This document shows, piece after piece, positions 43,206-52,038 of a stretch of 55,498 bases of DNA. The DNA comes from Bacteroidales bacterium. Its GTDB lineage: Bacteria > Bacteroidota > Bacteroidia > Bacteroidales > UBA932. Where the stretch lies: positions 77,653 through 133,150 of the forward strand of contig JAFZQO010000043.1 of NCBI GenBank assembly GCA_017620335.1, written 5' to 3'. The notes beneath the pieces are model-generated. The model ran no database searches. It was not told where the DNA came from and saw only the letters and a list, made by a program, of their open reading frames with translations. A program made the translations under genes and the position numbers. Position 1 is the first letter of the stretch; each line of letters begins with the position of its first letter.

Positions 43206-44459
43206 ATGACAACCTTTCTATTATATATTCTCAGGAGCAGCCTTTACCTGGCTGTCTTCTATGCGTTCTTCCTGCTGGTGATGAGGCGGACGTCGCTGTT
43301 CCGCTTCAACAGGATTATGTTGCTGGCGGGAAGCGCGGCGTGCTTCGTGCTGCCGCTTATCAGGCTGAGGCCGGCGGCGGCCGCGGCGACTGACGCAGTC
43401 GCGGCAGGGCCGCTGACGGCCGTCGCCGCCGCGGCGGAGCCGCTCGCGGCCGCCTCCGCCCGCGCCCCCTGGCTCCTGCTCCTCTACGTCGCCGGAGCCC
43501 TGGCGGTGCTCGCCCTCACGGGCCTCTCGGCCCTGCGGCTCGCCCGCCTCATCCGCTCCGGCCGCACCACTCGGGAGGACGGCTACCGCCTGACCCTCGT
43601 GGACGGTGACGTTTCCTCCTTCAGCTGGGGCCGCCACATCGTGATGAGCCGCAGCGACCTGGAGGCCAATCCCGCCATCCTCACCCACGAGCGCATGCAC
43701 GTCCAAAAGAAGCATTCGCTTGACATCGCCTTCTTTTCGGTGATTACTATCCTGCACTGGTTCAACCCGCTGGTCTGGATTACTTACTCCGAGCTCAAGC
43801 TCCTGCACGAGTACGAGGCCGACGAAGGCGTCATAGACAACGGCATTGATGCTACTCAATATCAACTTCTCCTGGTGAAGAAAGCCGTCGGAGAGCACCG
43901 TTTCTCCCTGGCCAACGGCTTCCGTCACTCCAAACTTAAAAACAGAATCGCCATGATGATCAAACCCCATTCCTCTGCTTGGATGCGTCTCGCATACGGC
44001 GCACTGCTTCCTGTAATGGCCGTCCTCATGTTTGCCTGCAACCCCGCCCGCGAACAGCAGAAAGAGGAACAGCTTACCCCTGCCGACATCAAAGTTGAAA
44101 CAAAGGTCATGGACCAGGCAGACGCTGCAAACGAAGAGTCCGTCCCGTACCAGGAAATCGAAGTCAAGCCCACCTTCAACGGCAGCGACGCCGGCGCATT
44201 CTCGGAGTGGGTCAACTCCCATCTGACGTATCCTGAAGCATCCAAGGCCGCAGGCGAGCAGGGTCGCGTGACCCTGCAGTTCACGGTCGGATCCGACGGC
44301 GTGGTCCGTGACGTCAAGGTCCTGCGCGGTGCAAGCGAAGCACTTGATGCAGAGGCTGTCCGCGTCATCAGCTCCTCTCCTAACTGGGAGCCGGGCATGC
44401 AGGACGGTAAGGCCGTGGCCGTCACCTACACCTTCCCGGTCGTATTCAAGCTGAAGTAA
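43206..44459 (+). CDS. M56-family (BlaR1-like) membrane protease with TonB C-terminal domain
   Basis: The 417-residue product has membrane helices near 5-22, 35-55, 90-112 and about 255-275. The M56 active site is H161-E-R-M-H165 with 'HEYEADEGVID' downstream. After the last helix and 'LMFACNPA', a linker leads to a TonB C-terminal domain (about 325-417). That domain shows 'YPEASKAAGEQGRVTLQFTV', 'GVVRDVKVLRGASEALDAEAVRVI' and 'VTYTFPVVFKL' as separate strands. M56-TonB proteins are frequent in Bacteroidota. They may couple proteolytic signalling to envelope sensing; the stimulus is unknown. Confidence 0.9.
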   Translation: MTTFLLYILRSSLYLAVFYAFFLLVMRRTSLFRFNRIMLLAGSAACFVLPLIRLRPAAAAATDAVAAGPLTAVAAAAEPLAAASARAPWLLLLYVAGALAVLALTGLSALRLARLIRSGRTTREDGYRLTLVDGDVSSFSWGRHIVMSRSDLEANPAILTHERMHVQKKHSLDIAFFSVITILHWFNPLVWITYSELKLLHEYEADEGVIDNGIDATQYQLLLVKKAVGEHRFSLANGFRHSKLKNRIAMMIKPHSSAWMRLAYGALLPVMAVLMFACNPAREQQKEEQLTPADIKVETKVMDQADAANEESVPYQEIEVKPTFNGSDAGAFSEWVNSHLTYPEASKAAGEQGRVTLQFTVGSDGVVRDVKVLRGASEALDAEAVRVISSSPNWEPGMQDGKAVAVTYTFPVVFKLK

Positions 44460-44486
44460 AAAATTATTAAAAATTTTACAAAACCC

Positions 44487-44517
44487 TTGCTTTTTAGGAT
44501 TCCATTCCCTACCTTTG
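44487..44517 (+). promoter_or_regulatory. Promoter of the trp leader-trpB transcript
   Basis: TTG (44487-44489), a 20-nt spacer and TACCTTTG (44510-44517). Transcription would start about 44522, only a few nt before the leader-peptide ATG. Confidence 0.7.
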
Positions 44518-44524
44518 ACACGGA

Positions 44525-44581
44525 ATGAGACTTGAAAGCAACATATCGAACCTGTTTTTCTGGTGGCGTCTGAGCGAATAG
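44525..44581 (+). CDS. trpL: Tryptophan leader peptide (MRLESNISNLFFWWRLSE)
   Basis: This is an 18-codon frame ending at TAG 44579-44581, with tandem Trp codons TGG-TGG at 44561-44566. It is near-leaderless: the ATG lies about 8 nt after the -7 element. Stalling at the Trp codons when Trp-tRNA is scarce would change folding of the downstream RNA and prevent the terminator at 44644-44673, allowing trpB expression. The arrangement matches what I recall of the Bacteroidota trp leader motif. Confidence 0.8.
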   Translation: MRLESNISNLFFWWRLSE

Positions 44582-44673
44582 ATCGGTCAGACTCTTAAGA
44601 TGTTGCATAAGGCTCACCGGGGTGTCCCGGGCTGAAATATCGAGGGCTGTCCGATCGCAGGACAGCCCTTTTT
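44582..44673 (+). promoter_or_regulatory. Trp attenuator with terminator
   Basis: The terminator stem GGGCTGTCC (44644-44652)/GGACAGCCC (44660-44668) is followed by five T. Its loop-side CCGATC (44651-44656) can pair instead with GATCGG (44581-44586) right after the leader stop. GCAACAT inside the leader ORF (44538-44544) pairs with ATGTTGC (44600-44606), and GTCTGA (44568-44573) with TCAGAC (44587-44592). These are mutually exclusive structures as in attenuation. Confidence 0.75.
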
Positions 44674-44726
44674 GCGTGAAATCAAACAAGTAACAAGTAA
44701 TATTAACCTTAACAAAAAGACACGTT

Positions 44727-46091
44727 ATGAAACAGAAAAAGTTCATGCTTCCGGAGTCAGAGATTCCGACCCATTACTTCAACATCCAGGCCGTCATGCC
44801 GAACAAGCCGATGCCTTTCCTGCATCCCGCCACCAAGGAGCCCCTGAAGCCCGAGGACCTTTACCCCATCTTTTGCAAGGCCTGCGCCGACCAGGAGCTC
44901 AACCAGACTGACGAATGGATTCCGATCCCGGAGGCTGTGCGCGAGCAGTACGCGGCCTACCGCTGTACCCCTCTTGTCCGCGCCTATGAACTTGAGAAGG
45001 CCCTCGGCACCCCCGCACACATCTATTTCAAGAACGAGAGTGTCTCTCCCGCCGGAAGCCACAAGCTCAACTCCGCCATCGCCCAGGCATATTACGCCAA
45101 GGAGCAGGGCATCACGAACCTCACCACCGAGACCGGCGCCGGCCAGTGGGGCGGTGCGCTCAGCTACGCCACCAAGAAGTTCGGCATCGACTGTGCCGTC
45201 TACATGGTCAAGGTCAGCTATGAGCAGAAGCCCTACCGCCGCAGCATCATGCAGACCTTCGGCGCGGCGATCACTCCTTCCCCGTCCATGTCCACCCGTG
45301 CCGGAAAGGACATCCTGACGAAGAATCCCAACGACCGCGGTTCGCTCGGATGCGCCATTTCGGAGGCAATCGAGCTTGCGGTGACTACCCCTAACTGCAA
45401 GTATGCGCTGGGTTCCGTGCTGAACCACGTCTGTCTGCATCAGACCGTCATCGGCCTCGAAGCCGAGAAGCAGATGGCGCTTACGGGCGAATATCCCGAC
45501 ATCGTCATCGCCTGCTTCGGCGGCGGCTCCAACTTCTGCGGCATCGCCCTCCCGTTCATGCGCCACAACATCCTGGAAGGCAAGAAGACCCGCTTCATCG
45601 CGGCCGAGCCTTTCTCCTGCCCGAAGCTCACCCGCGGCAAATTCGAGTATGACTTCGGCGACGAGGCTGGAATGACCCCGCTCCTTCCGATGTACACCCT
45701 CGGCCACACCTTCAAGCCCGCGTCCATCCACGCCGGCGGCCTGCGCTACCACGGCGCCGGCGTCATCCTCAGCCAGCTGATGAAGGACGGTTACATGGAA
45801 GCAGTCGATATCGAGCAGAAAGACTCCTTCGCCGCCGGCGTGCTCTTCGCACAGACCGAAGGCATCATCCCCGCCCCGGAGTCCTGCCACGCCATCGCCG
45901 CCACCATCACCGAGGCCCTGAAGTGCAAGGAGACAGGCGAGGCCAAGACCATACTCTTCAACCTCTCCGGCCACGGATTCGTGGACATGGCCGCCTACGA
46001 CAGCTATTTCTCAGGTGAGATGCAGAACTACCACGTCTCGGAAGAGGAACTGTCCAACTTCATCAAGAGCGCCGACGCACTGAACCAGTAG
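44727..46091 (+). CDS. trpB: Tryptophan synthase beta chain, TrpB2 type
   Basis: The 454-residue PLP enzyme condenses indole with serine to give tryptophan. It has the PLP lysine K113 in 'GSHKLNSA', the catalytic Glu135 in 'TETGAGQWGG', and the phosphate-binding 'CFGGGSNF'. Its length and N-terminal extension ('PTHYFNIQAVMPNKPMPFLHP' region) mark the TrpB2 group rather than the short TrpB1 that pairs with TrpA. No trpA is adjacent. The Trp-Trp leader and attenuator upstream show tryptophan control, which supports a real role in tryptophan synthesis or indole salvage. Its 3' end overlaps the convergent symporter gene by 29 bp. Confidence 0.94.
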   Translation: MKQKKFMLPESEIPTHYFNIQAVMPNKPMPFLHPATKEPLKPEDLYPIFCKACADQELNQTDEWIPIPEAVREQYAAYRCTPLVRAYELEKALGTPAHIYFKNESVSPAGSHKLNSAIAQAYYAKEQGITNLTTETGAGQWGGALSYATKKFGIDCAVYMVKVSYEQKPYRRSIMQTFGAAITPSPSMSTRAGKDILTKNPNDRGSLGCAISEAIELAVTTPNCKYALGSVLNHVCLHQTVIGLEAEKQMALTGEYPDIVIACFGGGSNFCGIALPFMRHNILEGKKTRFIAAEPFSCPKLTRGKFEYDFGDEAGMTPLLPMYTLGHTFKPASIHAGGLRYHGAGVILSQLMKDGYMEAVDIEQKDSFAAGVLFAQTEGIIPAPESCHAIAATITEALKCKETGEAKTILFNLSGHGFVDMAAYDSYFSGEMQNYHVSEEELSNFIKSADALNQ

Positions 46092-47532
46092 GGGAGGTCG
46101 CGAGCAGCAGCAGGATGGTTATGGCGGCATTGACCAGAAGGTTCTCGAAGCCCATCTGGTAGCCGCCGAACCAGCGCTCGCTGTTGGCTGCAAGCACATA
46201 AGTCAGAAGCGGCGAAACGCCGCAGATGAACGGAACAATCGTGTCGCGGACCTTTTTCCGCGACACGATTCCGTATAAGAACAGGCCCAGGAGCGGGCCG
46301 TAAGTGTATCCGGCGATGGTATAGACCGCATTGATGACGCTCTGGCTGCCGACGGCGCGGAAGGCGCAGATGATCAGGCCCATCACCACGGCGTTGAGGA
46401 TGTGCAGGCGGAAGCGGACCCTGTCCAGCTTCCGCCCCCCGTCGCGGCGGTCGGCCCTGAGGATGTCAAGGGTCATCGAGGAGGTGAGGGCCGTGAGGGC
46501 CGATCCGCTGGAGCTGAAGCCCGCCGCGACGAGTCCCAGCACGAACAGCACCCCCACCACCGGCGGCATGTACTGCGTCGCGATGGTCGGGAAGAGGTTG
46601 TCTGCCACGGGGACATCCAGCTGCAGCGAAGCCTTCATCATGTACAGCAGCACTCCGAGAGCGAGGAAGAGCAGGTTCACCGGCAGGAACGCCACCCCGT
46701 ATGAAAGGACGTTCTTGCGCGCTTCGCGCAGGTTCCTGCAGGAGAGGTTCTTCTGCATCATGTCCTGGTCGAGGCCGGTCATCGCCACCGTCGTGAAGAG
46801 ACCGGCGAGGAACTGCTTCCAGAAGAAGCGCTTGTCGTTGACGTCGTCGAAGAACCAGGTCCGGGACATCGGACTGTCCTTGATGGCGGCGCACATGCTC
46901 CCGAAACTGAAGCCCATCTGCTTGGCGATCAGCCAGATGCAGAGGATGACCGTCCCCACCATCGCGAGCGTCTGGAGCATGTCCGCCCAGACCAGCGTCT
47001 TCACGCCTCCGCGGAAGGTGTATCCCCAGACGATGAGCATCGTCACGGCCACGTTGGCCCAGAACGGCACTCCGAGGGAGTCGAAAAGGATCAGCTGGAG
47101 TATGGATGCGGTAAGGTACATCCTCACCCCGCAGCCCAGATATTTAGAGATTAGGAAGAGGACCGAGCCGGACAGTCGGCTGCGGCCGCCGAAACGCTCC
47201 CCGAGATAGCCGTAGATGCTCGTCATGTCCAGCCGGTAGTACAGCGGCAGCAGCACGTATGCGATTACCACATAGCCCGCTATGAAGCCCAGGACCATCT
47301 GGATGTACGAGAACAGCGAAGCCTCGACCATACCCGGCACCGACACGAAGGTCACGCCTGAGATAGACGTGCCTACCATGGAGATGGCAACGATCCACCA
47401 CGGCGACTTCCTGCCTCCGTCGAAGAACTCCTTTCCCCGCGCCTCCTTCCTGCGTCCTGCAGTGAGTGCGCTGACGATGAACAGGATGAGGAAATATCCC
47501 AGAATAACTGCCAGTACCGTTCCGGTCTTCAT
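46063..47532 (-). CDS. Sodium:solute symporter (SSS family)
   Basis: The 489-residue inner-membrane transporter has about 13 hydrophobic helices. SSS-type features include 'GGRKSPWWIVAISMVGTSISG' (helix 2, residues 38-58), 'FGGRSRLSGSVLFLIS' and 'SSSGSALTALTSSMTLDI', where Ser/Thr contribute to sodium binding. The solute is not predictable; Bacteroidota members often carry organic acids or sugars. The last 29 bp are antisense to the end of trpB, with no terminator between the two genes. Confidence 0.9.
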   Translation of the reverse strand: MKTGTVLAVILGYFLILFIVSALTAGRRKEARGKEFFDGGRKSPWWIVAISMVGTSISGVTFVSVPGMVEASLFSYIQMVLGFIAGYVVIAYVLLPLYYRLDMTSIYGYLGERFGGRSRLSGSVLFLISKYLGCGVRMYLTASILQLILFDSLGVPFWANVAVTMLIVWGYTFRGGVKTLVWADMLQTLAMVGTVILCIWLIAKQMGFSFGSMCAAIKDSPMSRTWFFDDVNDKRFFWKQFLAGLFTTVAMTGLDQDMMQKNLSCRNLREARKNVLSYGVAFLPVNLLFLALGVLLYMMKASLQLDVPVADNLFPTIATQYMPPVVGVLFVLGLVAAGFSSSGSALTALTSSMTLDILRADRRDGGRKLDRVRFRLHILNAVVMGLIICAFRAVGSQSVINAVYTIAGYTYGPLLGLFLYGIVSRKKVRDTIVPFICGVSPLLTYVLAANSERWFGGYQMGFENLLVNAAITILLLLATSPTGSVRRRS

Positions 47533-47618
47533 AACTCAAAATAGTGAGCGAAGATACTCAATTTTCCCCTGATAGTCAATCGCGGAACGGTTTTCGCGGA
47601 ATAATCCTCCGGAATTGT

Positions 47619-47626
47619 TATATTTG
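47619..47626 (+). promoter_or_regulatory. -7 element upstream of the coiled-coil membrane protein gene
   Basis: TATATTTG, 20 nt before the ATG. The -33 is poor. Confidence 0.55.
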
Positions 47627-47646
47627 TGTGACGTGATCCATTTGCC

Positions 47647-48516
47647 ATGAAAAAATCCAAACTCAAGAAATATCTCATCATAGCCGCGGCTGTCGTGGTC
47701 CTGCTCATCGCCCTGAGACTGGTCTTCTACCGCGAGACGCTGTGGATAGGGCTTATCCTGTTCTTCGTACTCCTCCTGGCATTCCTCGTGTGGAAGGCGT
47801 TCATCAAGAACGGCCGGGAGGACCTCAGGCGTTCCGAGCGCAAGGGAGAGGAACTGGAAGAAGAGGTCGCGAGCCTGAAGAAACAGATCGCGGGCCTGTA
47901 CCGCGAGCTCGAGGAGAAGGGGCGCTCCCCGCTCAACGTCGTCGAACTATCTCCCATCCTGCATCTTGCGGTGATGAACATCGACTCCTCCTTCGTCAGG
48001 ACGTTCATCCGTGAGGACGAAGAGGCGGGGCTGACCTTCAACGGGGCCCTCAGGGCGGACATTTGCGCCGAGTACGGCATCAAGCTGGAGGAGGTCGGAT
48101 TCCGCTACGACCAGGAGACCAACACGCTGTTCCTGGCGAACTTCCACCCCGGCCTCATCTCGTTCTCCAAGAAGCAGCTGAACTGGGAGATAGCCAACAG
48201 CTACGCTTCCAGGAACATCCTGGGAAGGCATTTCTCTTCTGCCAGCAACCCGGCTGCGAAGGCGTACACCGCCAGGATGTGCAAGGAACTGCGCGACGGT
48301 CTGGAGAAGGAAATAGACGACCGCAAGATAGCGGAGTTCGAATGGTTGTCGCCCATGATCTCGCAGCAGGTGACAGACATGCTGAAGATGATAGTGGGCC
48401 GTCCCGGCCTGGGCATCGTCACCATGGAGGGCCGCCCGGAAGGGGATTACCTCTCCTTCCCCGAGTTCCGCAAGCAGATGGCGGCGCAGGCCGTCCCCCA
48501 GATAGAAGATAACTGA
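47647..48516 (+). CDS. Membrane protein with coiled coil, unknown function
   Basis: The 289-residue product has two hydrophobic helices at residues 9-26 and 34-54. A charged heptad-rich coiled coil (about 58-95, 'RRSERKGEELEEEVASLKKQ') and a soluble domain of about 190 residues follow. 'LHLAVMNIDSSFVRTFI' and 'FLANFHPGLISFSKKQ' are the most distinctive parts. The fold vaguely recalls DUF4230 proteins, but I cannot support that. It is 8 nt before the double hydrolase gene and probably co-transcribed with it. Confidence 0.75.
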   Translation: MKKSKLKKYLIIAAAVVVLLIALRLVFYRETLWIGLILFFVLLLAFLVWKAFIKNGREDLRRSERKGEELEEEVASLKKQIAGLYRELEEKGRSPLNVVELSPILHLAVMNIDSSFVRTFIREDEEAGLTFNGALRADICAEYGIKLEEVGFRYDQETNTLFLANFHPGLISFSKKQLNWEIANSYASRNILGRHFSSASNPAAKAYTARMCKELRDGLEKEIDDRKIAEFEWLSPMISQQVTDMLKMIVGRPGLGIVTMEGRPEGDYLSFPEFRKQMAAQAVPQIEDN

Positions 48517-48524
48517 CTTTCGAT

Positions 48525-50282
48525 ATGAAAAGGATCCTGTCCAATGTGATCATGCCGCTGGCCCTTGTCGTCGCGGCTTTGCCCGTCCATGCCCGTACCG
48601 CCAAGTCCGTCCAGGTCGAGAACGGCGGCGGGGGCCCATACAAGGCCGTCATCGTCGAGGACGACCAGCTTCCCGGTTATTCCATCTTCAGGCCGGAGAA
48701 CCTTGCCGCGGCCGCAGCGGTCGAAGGCCCGCTGCCGGTCATCCTATTCGGCAACGGAGGCTGCTCCCACAACTCCGTCGGCTTCTACAACTTCCTGACG
48801 GAGATAGCCTCCCACGGCTATGTAATAGTTTCCATTGATACTGAAGAACAAGTACGGATTCAGGATTCTCAGAAGTCTGTTGACGCTATGGACCTTCTGG
48901 GCAAGCTGGACTGGTTCACCTCTGCCGGCGGTGATTACGCCGGGACGGTCAATACCGACTGCGCCATCGCCATGGGGCAGTCCTGCGGCGGCCTTCAGGC
49001 GCTTGTGATGAGCACCGCCGGAGACGAGCGCGTCCGTACCACGGTGGCACTCAACACCGGCATATTCCCGGATCCGTATGTGCTGGACAAGTCTTTCCTT
49101 GAGAGACTCAAGGTTCCCGTCGTCTATATCATAGGTGGTGAGTCCGACATAGCGTATCCCAATGCTATCGATGATTTCAAGACCATCGAGCACGTCCCTG
49201 TGGCAATCGCCAACCTTCCAGTCGGACATGGCGGCACCTATGCGGAGCCCCACGGCGGATCTTTCGCAGACATGGCCCTGCTGTGGATAGAATGGCAGAT
49301 CCGCGGACGCGGTGAGGGCGAGAAGGTTTTCCGTTACTGCCAGGTCCCCGAGGAACTGGACGGCTGGAAGGTCCACGCGAAGAACTTCACCAAGGACATA
49401 GTCTTGTCCCTGCCCGGAGGCAACGGAGGCGAGGAAAGGGAGAACGTCAATCCTTTCGGGGAAGTGAACACCTATTCCGCTGTGAAGAATCCTTCCATTT
49501 CAGTCAGGCTTCCCGATCCGGACAAGGCCAACGGTGCAGCAGTGCTGCTTTTCCCCGGCGGCGGACTGATGTCCCTGTCCTGGGAGAGCGATTATATCGA
49601 GATGGCCAACTGGCTGAATGAGAGAGGTATAGCCGCCATTGGCGTCAAGTACCGCCTGCGCGACATGTCGCAGATGCGGAGGCCGGTGGCGCTGGCGGCT
49701 CCGGCAGCGAATGCTGCCCCAGCCGCCCAGCAGCGCGACTTCGCCAAGATCACCGGTTTCGGCGTACTGGAGCACGCCAATGCCAATCCTTCGCCGCCCC
49801 AGCCTGGAGTCGAGGACCCCAGCATCGTGGCTTCGGCCGAGGACTGCCTCAACGCCATGCGGGTGGTGCGTGAGCATGCCGCTGAGTGGGGCATCGACCC
49901 GGCCCGCATCGGTGTGATGGGATTCTCCGCCGGCGGCGGAGTGGAGCTCTCCGGGCTCATCCGCGCCAAGGCGGAGGAACGCCCGGCCTTCGTCTGCTCA
50001 ATCTTCGGTCCCGCCCTCGAGGACATCATCCCCGAGGCTGACTATCCTCCTCTTTTCATCGCCGTGCACGCCGACCACTTCAATGTCGCGGCGGGCTGCC
50101 TGGCCCTTTTCATGGAATGGAAGAAGGCCGGGGTGGACGCCGAACTGCATGTCTATGGCGAGGGCACGGGCGGATTGTTCGGGGGCGGCGGCAGCACGGC
50201 TGACCGCAATACGAAGAACGGCAGCTGGCTGGAGACTTGTTACAGTTGGTTGCATGCCAAACATTTTCTTGATAAACAATGA
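48525..50282 (+). CDS. Secreted double alpha/beta hydrolase
   Basis: The 585-residue exported protein (signal peptide 1-23) carries two hydrolase domains. Domain 1 (about 35-275) resembles cutinase/PET-hydrolase or dienelactone-hydrolase-like enzymes. It has 'PVILFGNGGCSHN' as oxyanion strand and the nucleophile elbow 'GQSCGG', with His in 'VGHGGTY'. Domain 2 (about 315-585) resembles acetylxylan-esterase-like/BD-FAE hydrolases, with 'LLFPGGGLMSLSWES', the elbow 'GFSAGG' and 'AVHADHFN' near the Asp/His sites. A Gly-rich loop follows near the end. The product may deacylate plant polysaccharides. Its ATGA overlap with the next gene couples it to the aldo/keto reductase. Confidence 0.88.
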   Translation: MKRILSNVIMPLALVVAALPVHARTAKSVQVENGGGGPYKAVIVEDDQLPGYSIFRPENLAAAAAVEGPLPVILFGNGGCSHNSVGFYNFLTEIASHGYVIVSIDTEEQVRIQDSQKSVDAMDLLGKLDWFTSAGGDYAGTVNTDCAIAMGQSCGGLQALVMSTAGDERVRTTVALNTGIFPDPYVLDKSFLERLKVPVVYIIGGESDIAYPNAIDDFKTIEHVPVAIANLPVGHGGTYAEPHGGSFADMALLWIEWQIRGRGEGEKVFRYCQVPEELDGWKVHAKNFTKDIVLSLPGGNGGEERENVNPFGEVNTYSAVKNPSISVRLPDPDKANGAAVLLFPGGGLMSLSWESDYIEMANWLNERGIAAIGVKYRLRDMSQMRRPVALAAPAANAAPAAQQRDFAKITGFGVLEHANANPSPPQPGVEDPSIVASAEDCLNAMRVVREHAAEWGIDPARIGVMGFSAGGGVELSGLIRAKAEERPAFVCSIFGPALEDIIPEADYPPLFIAVHADHFNVAAGCLALFMEWKKAGVDAELHVYGEGTGGLFGGGGSTADRNTKNGSWLETCYSWLHAKHFLDKQ

Positions 50283-51469
50283 TTTACTCCTCTTTCAAAG
50301 ACCTCAGGCTCTCCAAGCTCGGCTTTGGGGCCATGCGCCTTCCCCTTCAGGAGGACGGCAAGACCATCGACGCCGCTGCGGTTAAGGAGATGGTCGCCTA
50401 CGCCATGGAGCATGGCGTCAACTATTTCGATACGGCTTTCCCTTACCATGCCGGATTCTCCGAGATAGTCCTCGGGGAGGCGCTGAAAGCGTATCCCAGG
50501 GACTCGTGGTACCTTGCGGACAAGTTCCCGGGACACCAGCACCACCTGGGGATGACTCCGGCGGAGGTCTTTGAACAGCAGTTGGAGAAGTGCGGGGTGG
50601 AATACTTCGACTTCTACCTCCTGCACAATGTCTGCGAGAACAGCCTGGACAATTATCTGGACCCGTCCAAGGGCTTCGTCGATTATTTCGTGGAACAGAG
50701 ACGTCTCGGGCGCATCAAGCATCTGGGCTTTTCGTCCCACGCCGACCTGGATGCGTTGACGACCTTCCTGGATTCGCCCTATGGGGCGGAAATGGAGTTC
50801 TGCCAGATACAGCTCAACTATCTGGACTGGACTCTCCAGAAAGCCGAAAAGAAGTGCAGGCTCCTGAATGACAGGGGGCTGCCCATCTGGGTGATGGAGC
50901 CGGTGCGCGGCGGGCGCCTCGCCGCCCTCGGCGACGCAGCCGACGCCGCGCTCAAAGCCCTGCGGCCGGACGAGTCCGTGGCCGCCTGGGCCTTCCGCTG
51001 GCTCCAGTCCGTCCCCGGAGTCGCGGTCATCCTCAGCGGCATGTCCAGCCCGGAGCAGATGGTGGACAACGTCCGTACCTTCGAGACGGAGAAGCCGCTT
51101 TCGGAGGCCGAGGAGGCCGTGCTGATGGACGCCGTGGCGCCTTTGCGCTCACGCGTCCCCTGCACGGCCTGCCGCTACTGCTGCGACGGCTGCCCGATGG
51201 AACTCGATATCCCCATGCTCATTGCCGCGTACAACGACCTCTCGCTGGGCTTCAACTTCACGCCGATGATGCGGCTTGAGGCCCTTCCGGAGGAGAAGCG
51301 GCCTTCGGCCTGCCTCTCCTGCGGGGCCTGCGCCGAGATCTGCCCGCAGGGCATCCCCATTCCGGATATCCTTGCAGAGCTTTGCGAGCGCTATGACTCC
51401 ATGCCCAAATGGTCGGAGATTTGCCGTCAGCGCGCAGAGGAGGCAGCCAAACTGAATAATAACAAGTAG
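50279..51469 (+). CDS. Aldo/keto reductase with C-terminal ferredoxin domain
   Basis: In the 396-residue product, residues 1-285 are an aldo/keto reductase barrel. It opens with 'SKLGFGAMRLP', and has 'NYFDTAFPYH' (catalytic Asp and Tyr), 'LADKFPG' (Lys) and 'DFYLLHNV' (His). Residues about 295-350 add two Cys groups, 'CTACRYCCDGCP' and 'CLSCGACAEICP', which fit two 4Fe-4S clusters, so electrons may come from or go to an iron-sulfur partner. The type is frequent in anaerobes. It overlaps the double hydrolase gene by 4 bp and is 4 nt before the YwqG-like gene. Confidence 0.93.
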   Translation: MIYSSFKDLRLSKLGFGAMRLPLQEDGKTIDAAAVKEMVAYAMEHGVNYFDTAFPYHAGFSEIVLGEALKAYPRDSWYLADKFPGHQHHLGMTPAEVFEQQLEKCGVEYFDFYLLHNVCENSLDNYLDPSKGFVDYFVEQRRLGRIKHLGFSSHADLDALTTFLDSPYGAEMEFCQIQLNYLDWTLQKAEKKCRLLNDRGLPIWVMEPVRGGRLAALGDAADAALKALRPDESVAAWAFRWLQSVPGVAVILSGMSSPEQMVDNVRTFETEKPLSEAEEAVLMDAVAPLRSRVPCTACRYCCDGCPMELDIPMLIAAYNDLSLGFNFTPMMRLEALPEEKRPSACLSCGACAEICPQGIPIPDILAELCERYDSMPKWSEICRQRAEEAAKLNNNK

Positions 51470-51473
51470 CACT

Positions 51474-52037
51474 ATGGCAATACGTCTGGATTTAGTTGAG
51501 AAGAAACGCAACCTCTTCTGCGATAGCAAGTTCTGGGGAGACCCAGACATGCCAGAGGATATGCAGTACCCCATGCTGGACGGCCGTCCGCTGACCTTCC
51601 TGTGCCAGGTGGACTGCTATGACATCGCCCCCTTCGATCCCGAAGGCGCCCTTCCCCACGACGGGATGCTCTATTTCTTCGCCGATATCGACGACCTGTT
51701 GGGTTACGACACGGGAATCCGTCACGAGGCGGGAGAGTGGCCCAAGGGACATGCCCTGGTCAAGTACACCAAAGCCGTCAACATGGAGACCTTCAAGAGC
51801 CAGATACAGCTGGATGAGGACGACGAACCGATCGCGCAGAAGGCCGTCGCCCTGGCCTTCTCGGCCTGCGACGGTTCCTTCGGGGGCCTGCGCATCTTAG
51901 GCGACGCTCCCGAGGGCTATGTCACCCTTCTCCAGATACCCCTCGACCCGCAGCGCACGCTGCGCTTCGAGATCAAGGCCTCCGACCTTGGTTTCGGCAA
52001 CTGGAAGAAAGCCAGATTCTTGCTTGTAGAGAACTGA
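51474..52037 (+). CDS. DUF1963/YwqG-like protein
   Basis: The 187-residue product resembles the DUF1963 family: 'GDPDMPEDMQYPMLDGRPLTFLCQVD', here split around the Pro pair, then 'GMLYFFADIDD' and 'LLQIPLD'. The last of these is the typical quality-control-like strand pair of YwqG proteins. Function is unknown. It is 4 nt after the reductase gene. Its stop lies one base from the stop of the convergent epimerase gene, so there is no room for a terminator. Confidence 0.8.
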   Translation: MAIRLDLVEKKRNLFCDSKFWGDPDMPEDMQYPMLDGRPLTFLCQVDCYDIAPFDPEGALPHDGMLYFFADIDDLLGYDTGIRHEAGEWPKGHALVKYTKAVNMETFKSQIQLDEDDEPIAQKAVALAFSACDGSFGGLRILGDAPEGYVTLLQIPLDPQRTLRFEIKASDLGFGNWKKARFLLVEN

Positions 52038-52038
52038 T

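Noticed and set aside
44460-44485. AT-only inverted repeat after the M56-TonB gene as terminator
   Set aside because: The stem is a weak A/T pairing without GC, so I could not support it as a terminator.
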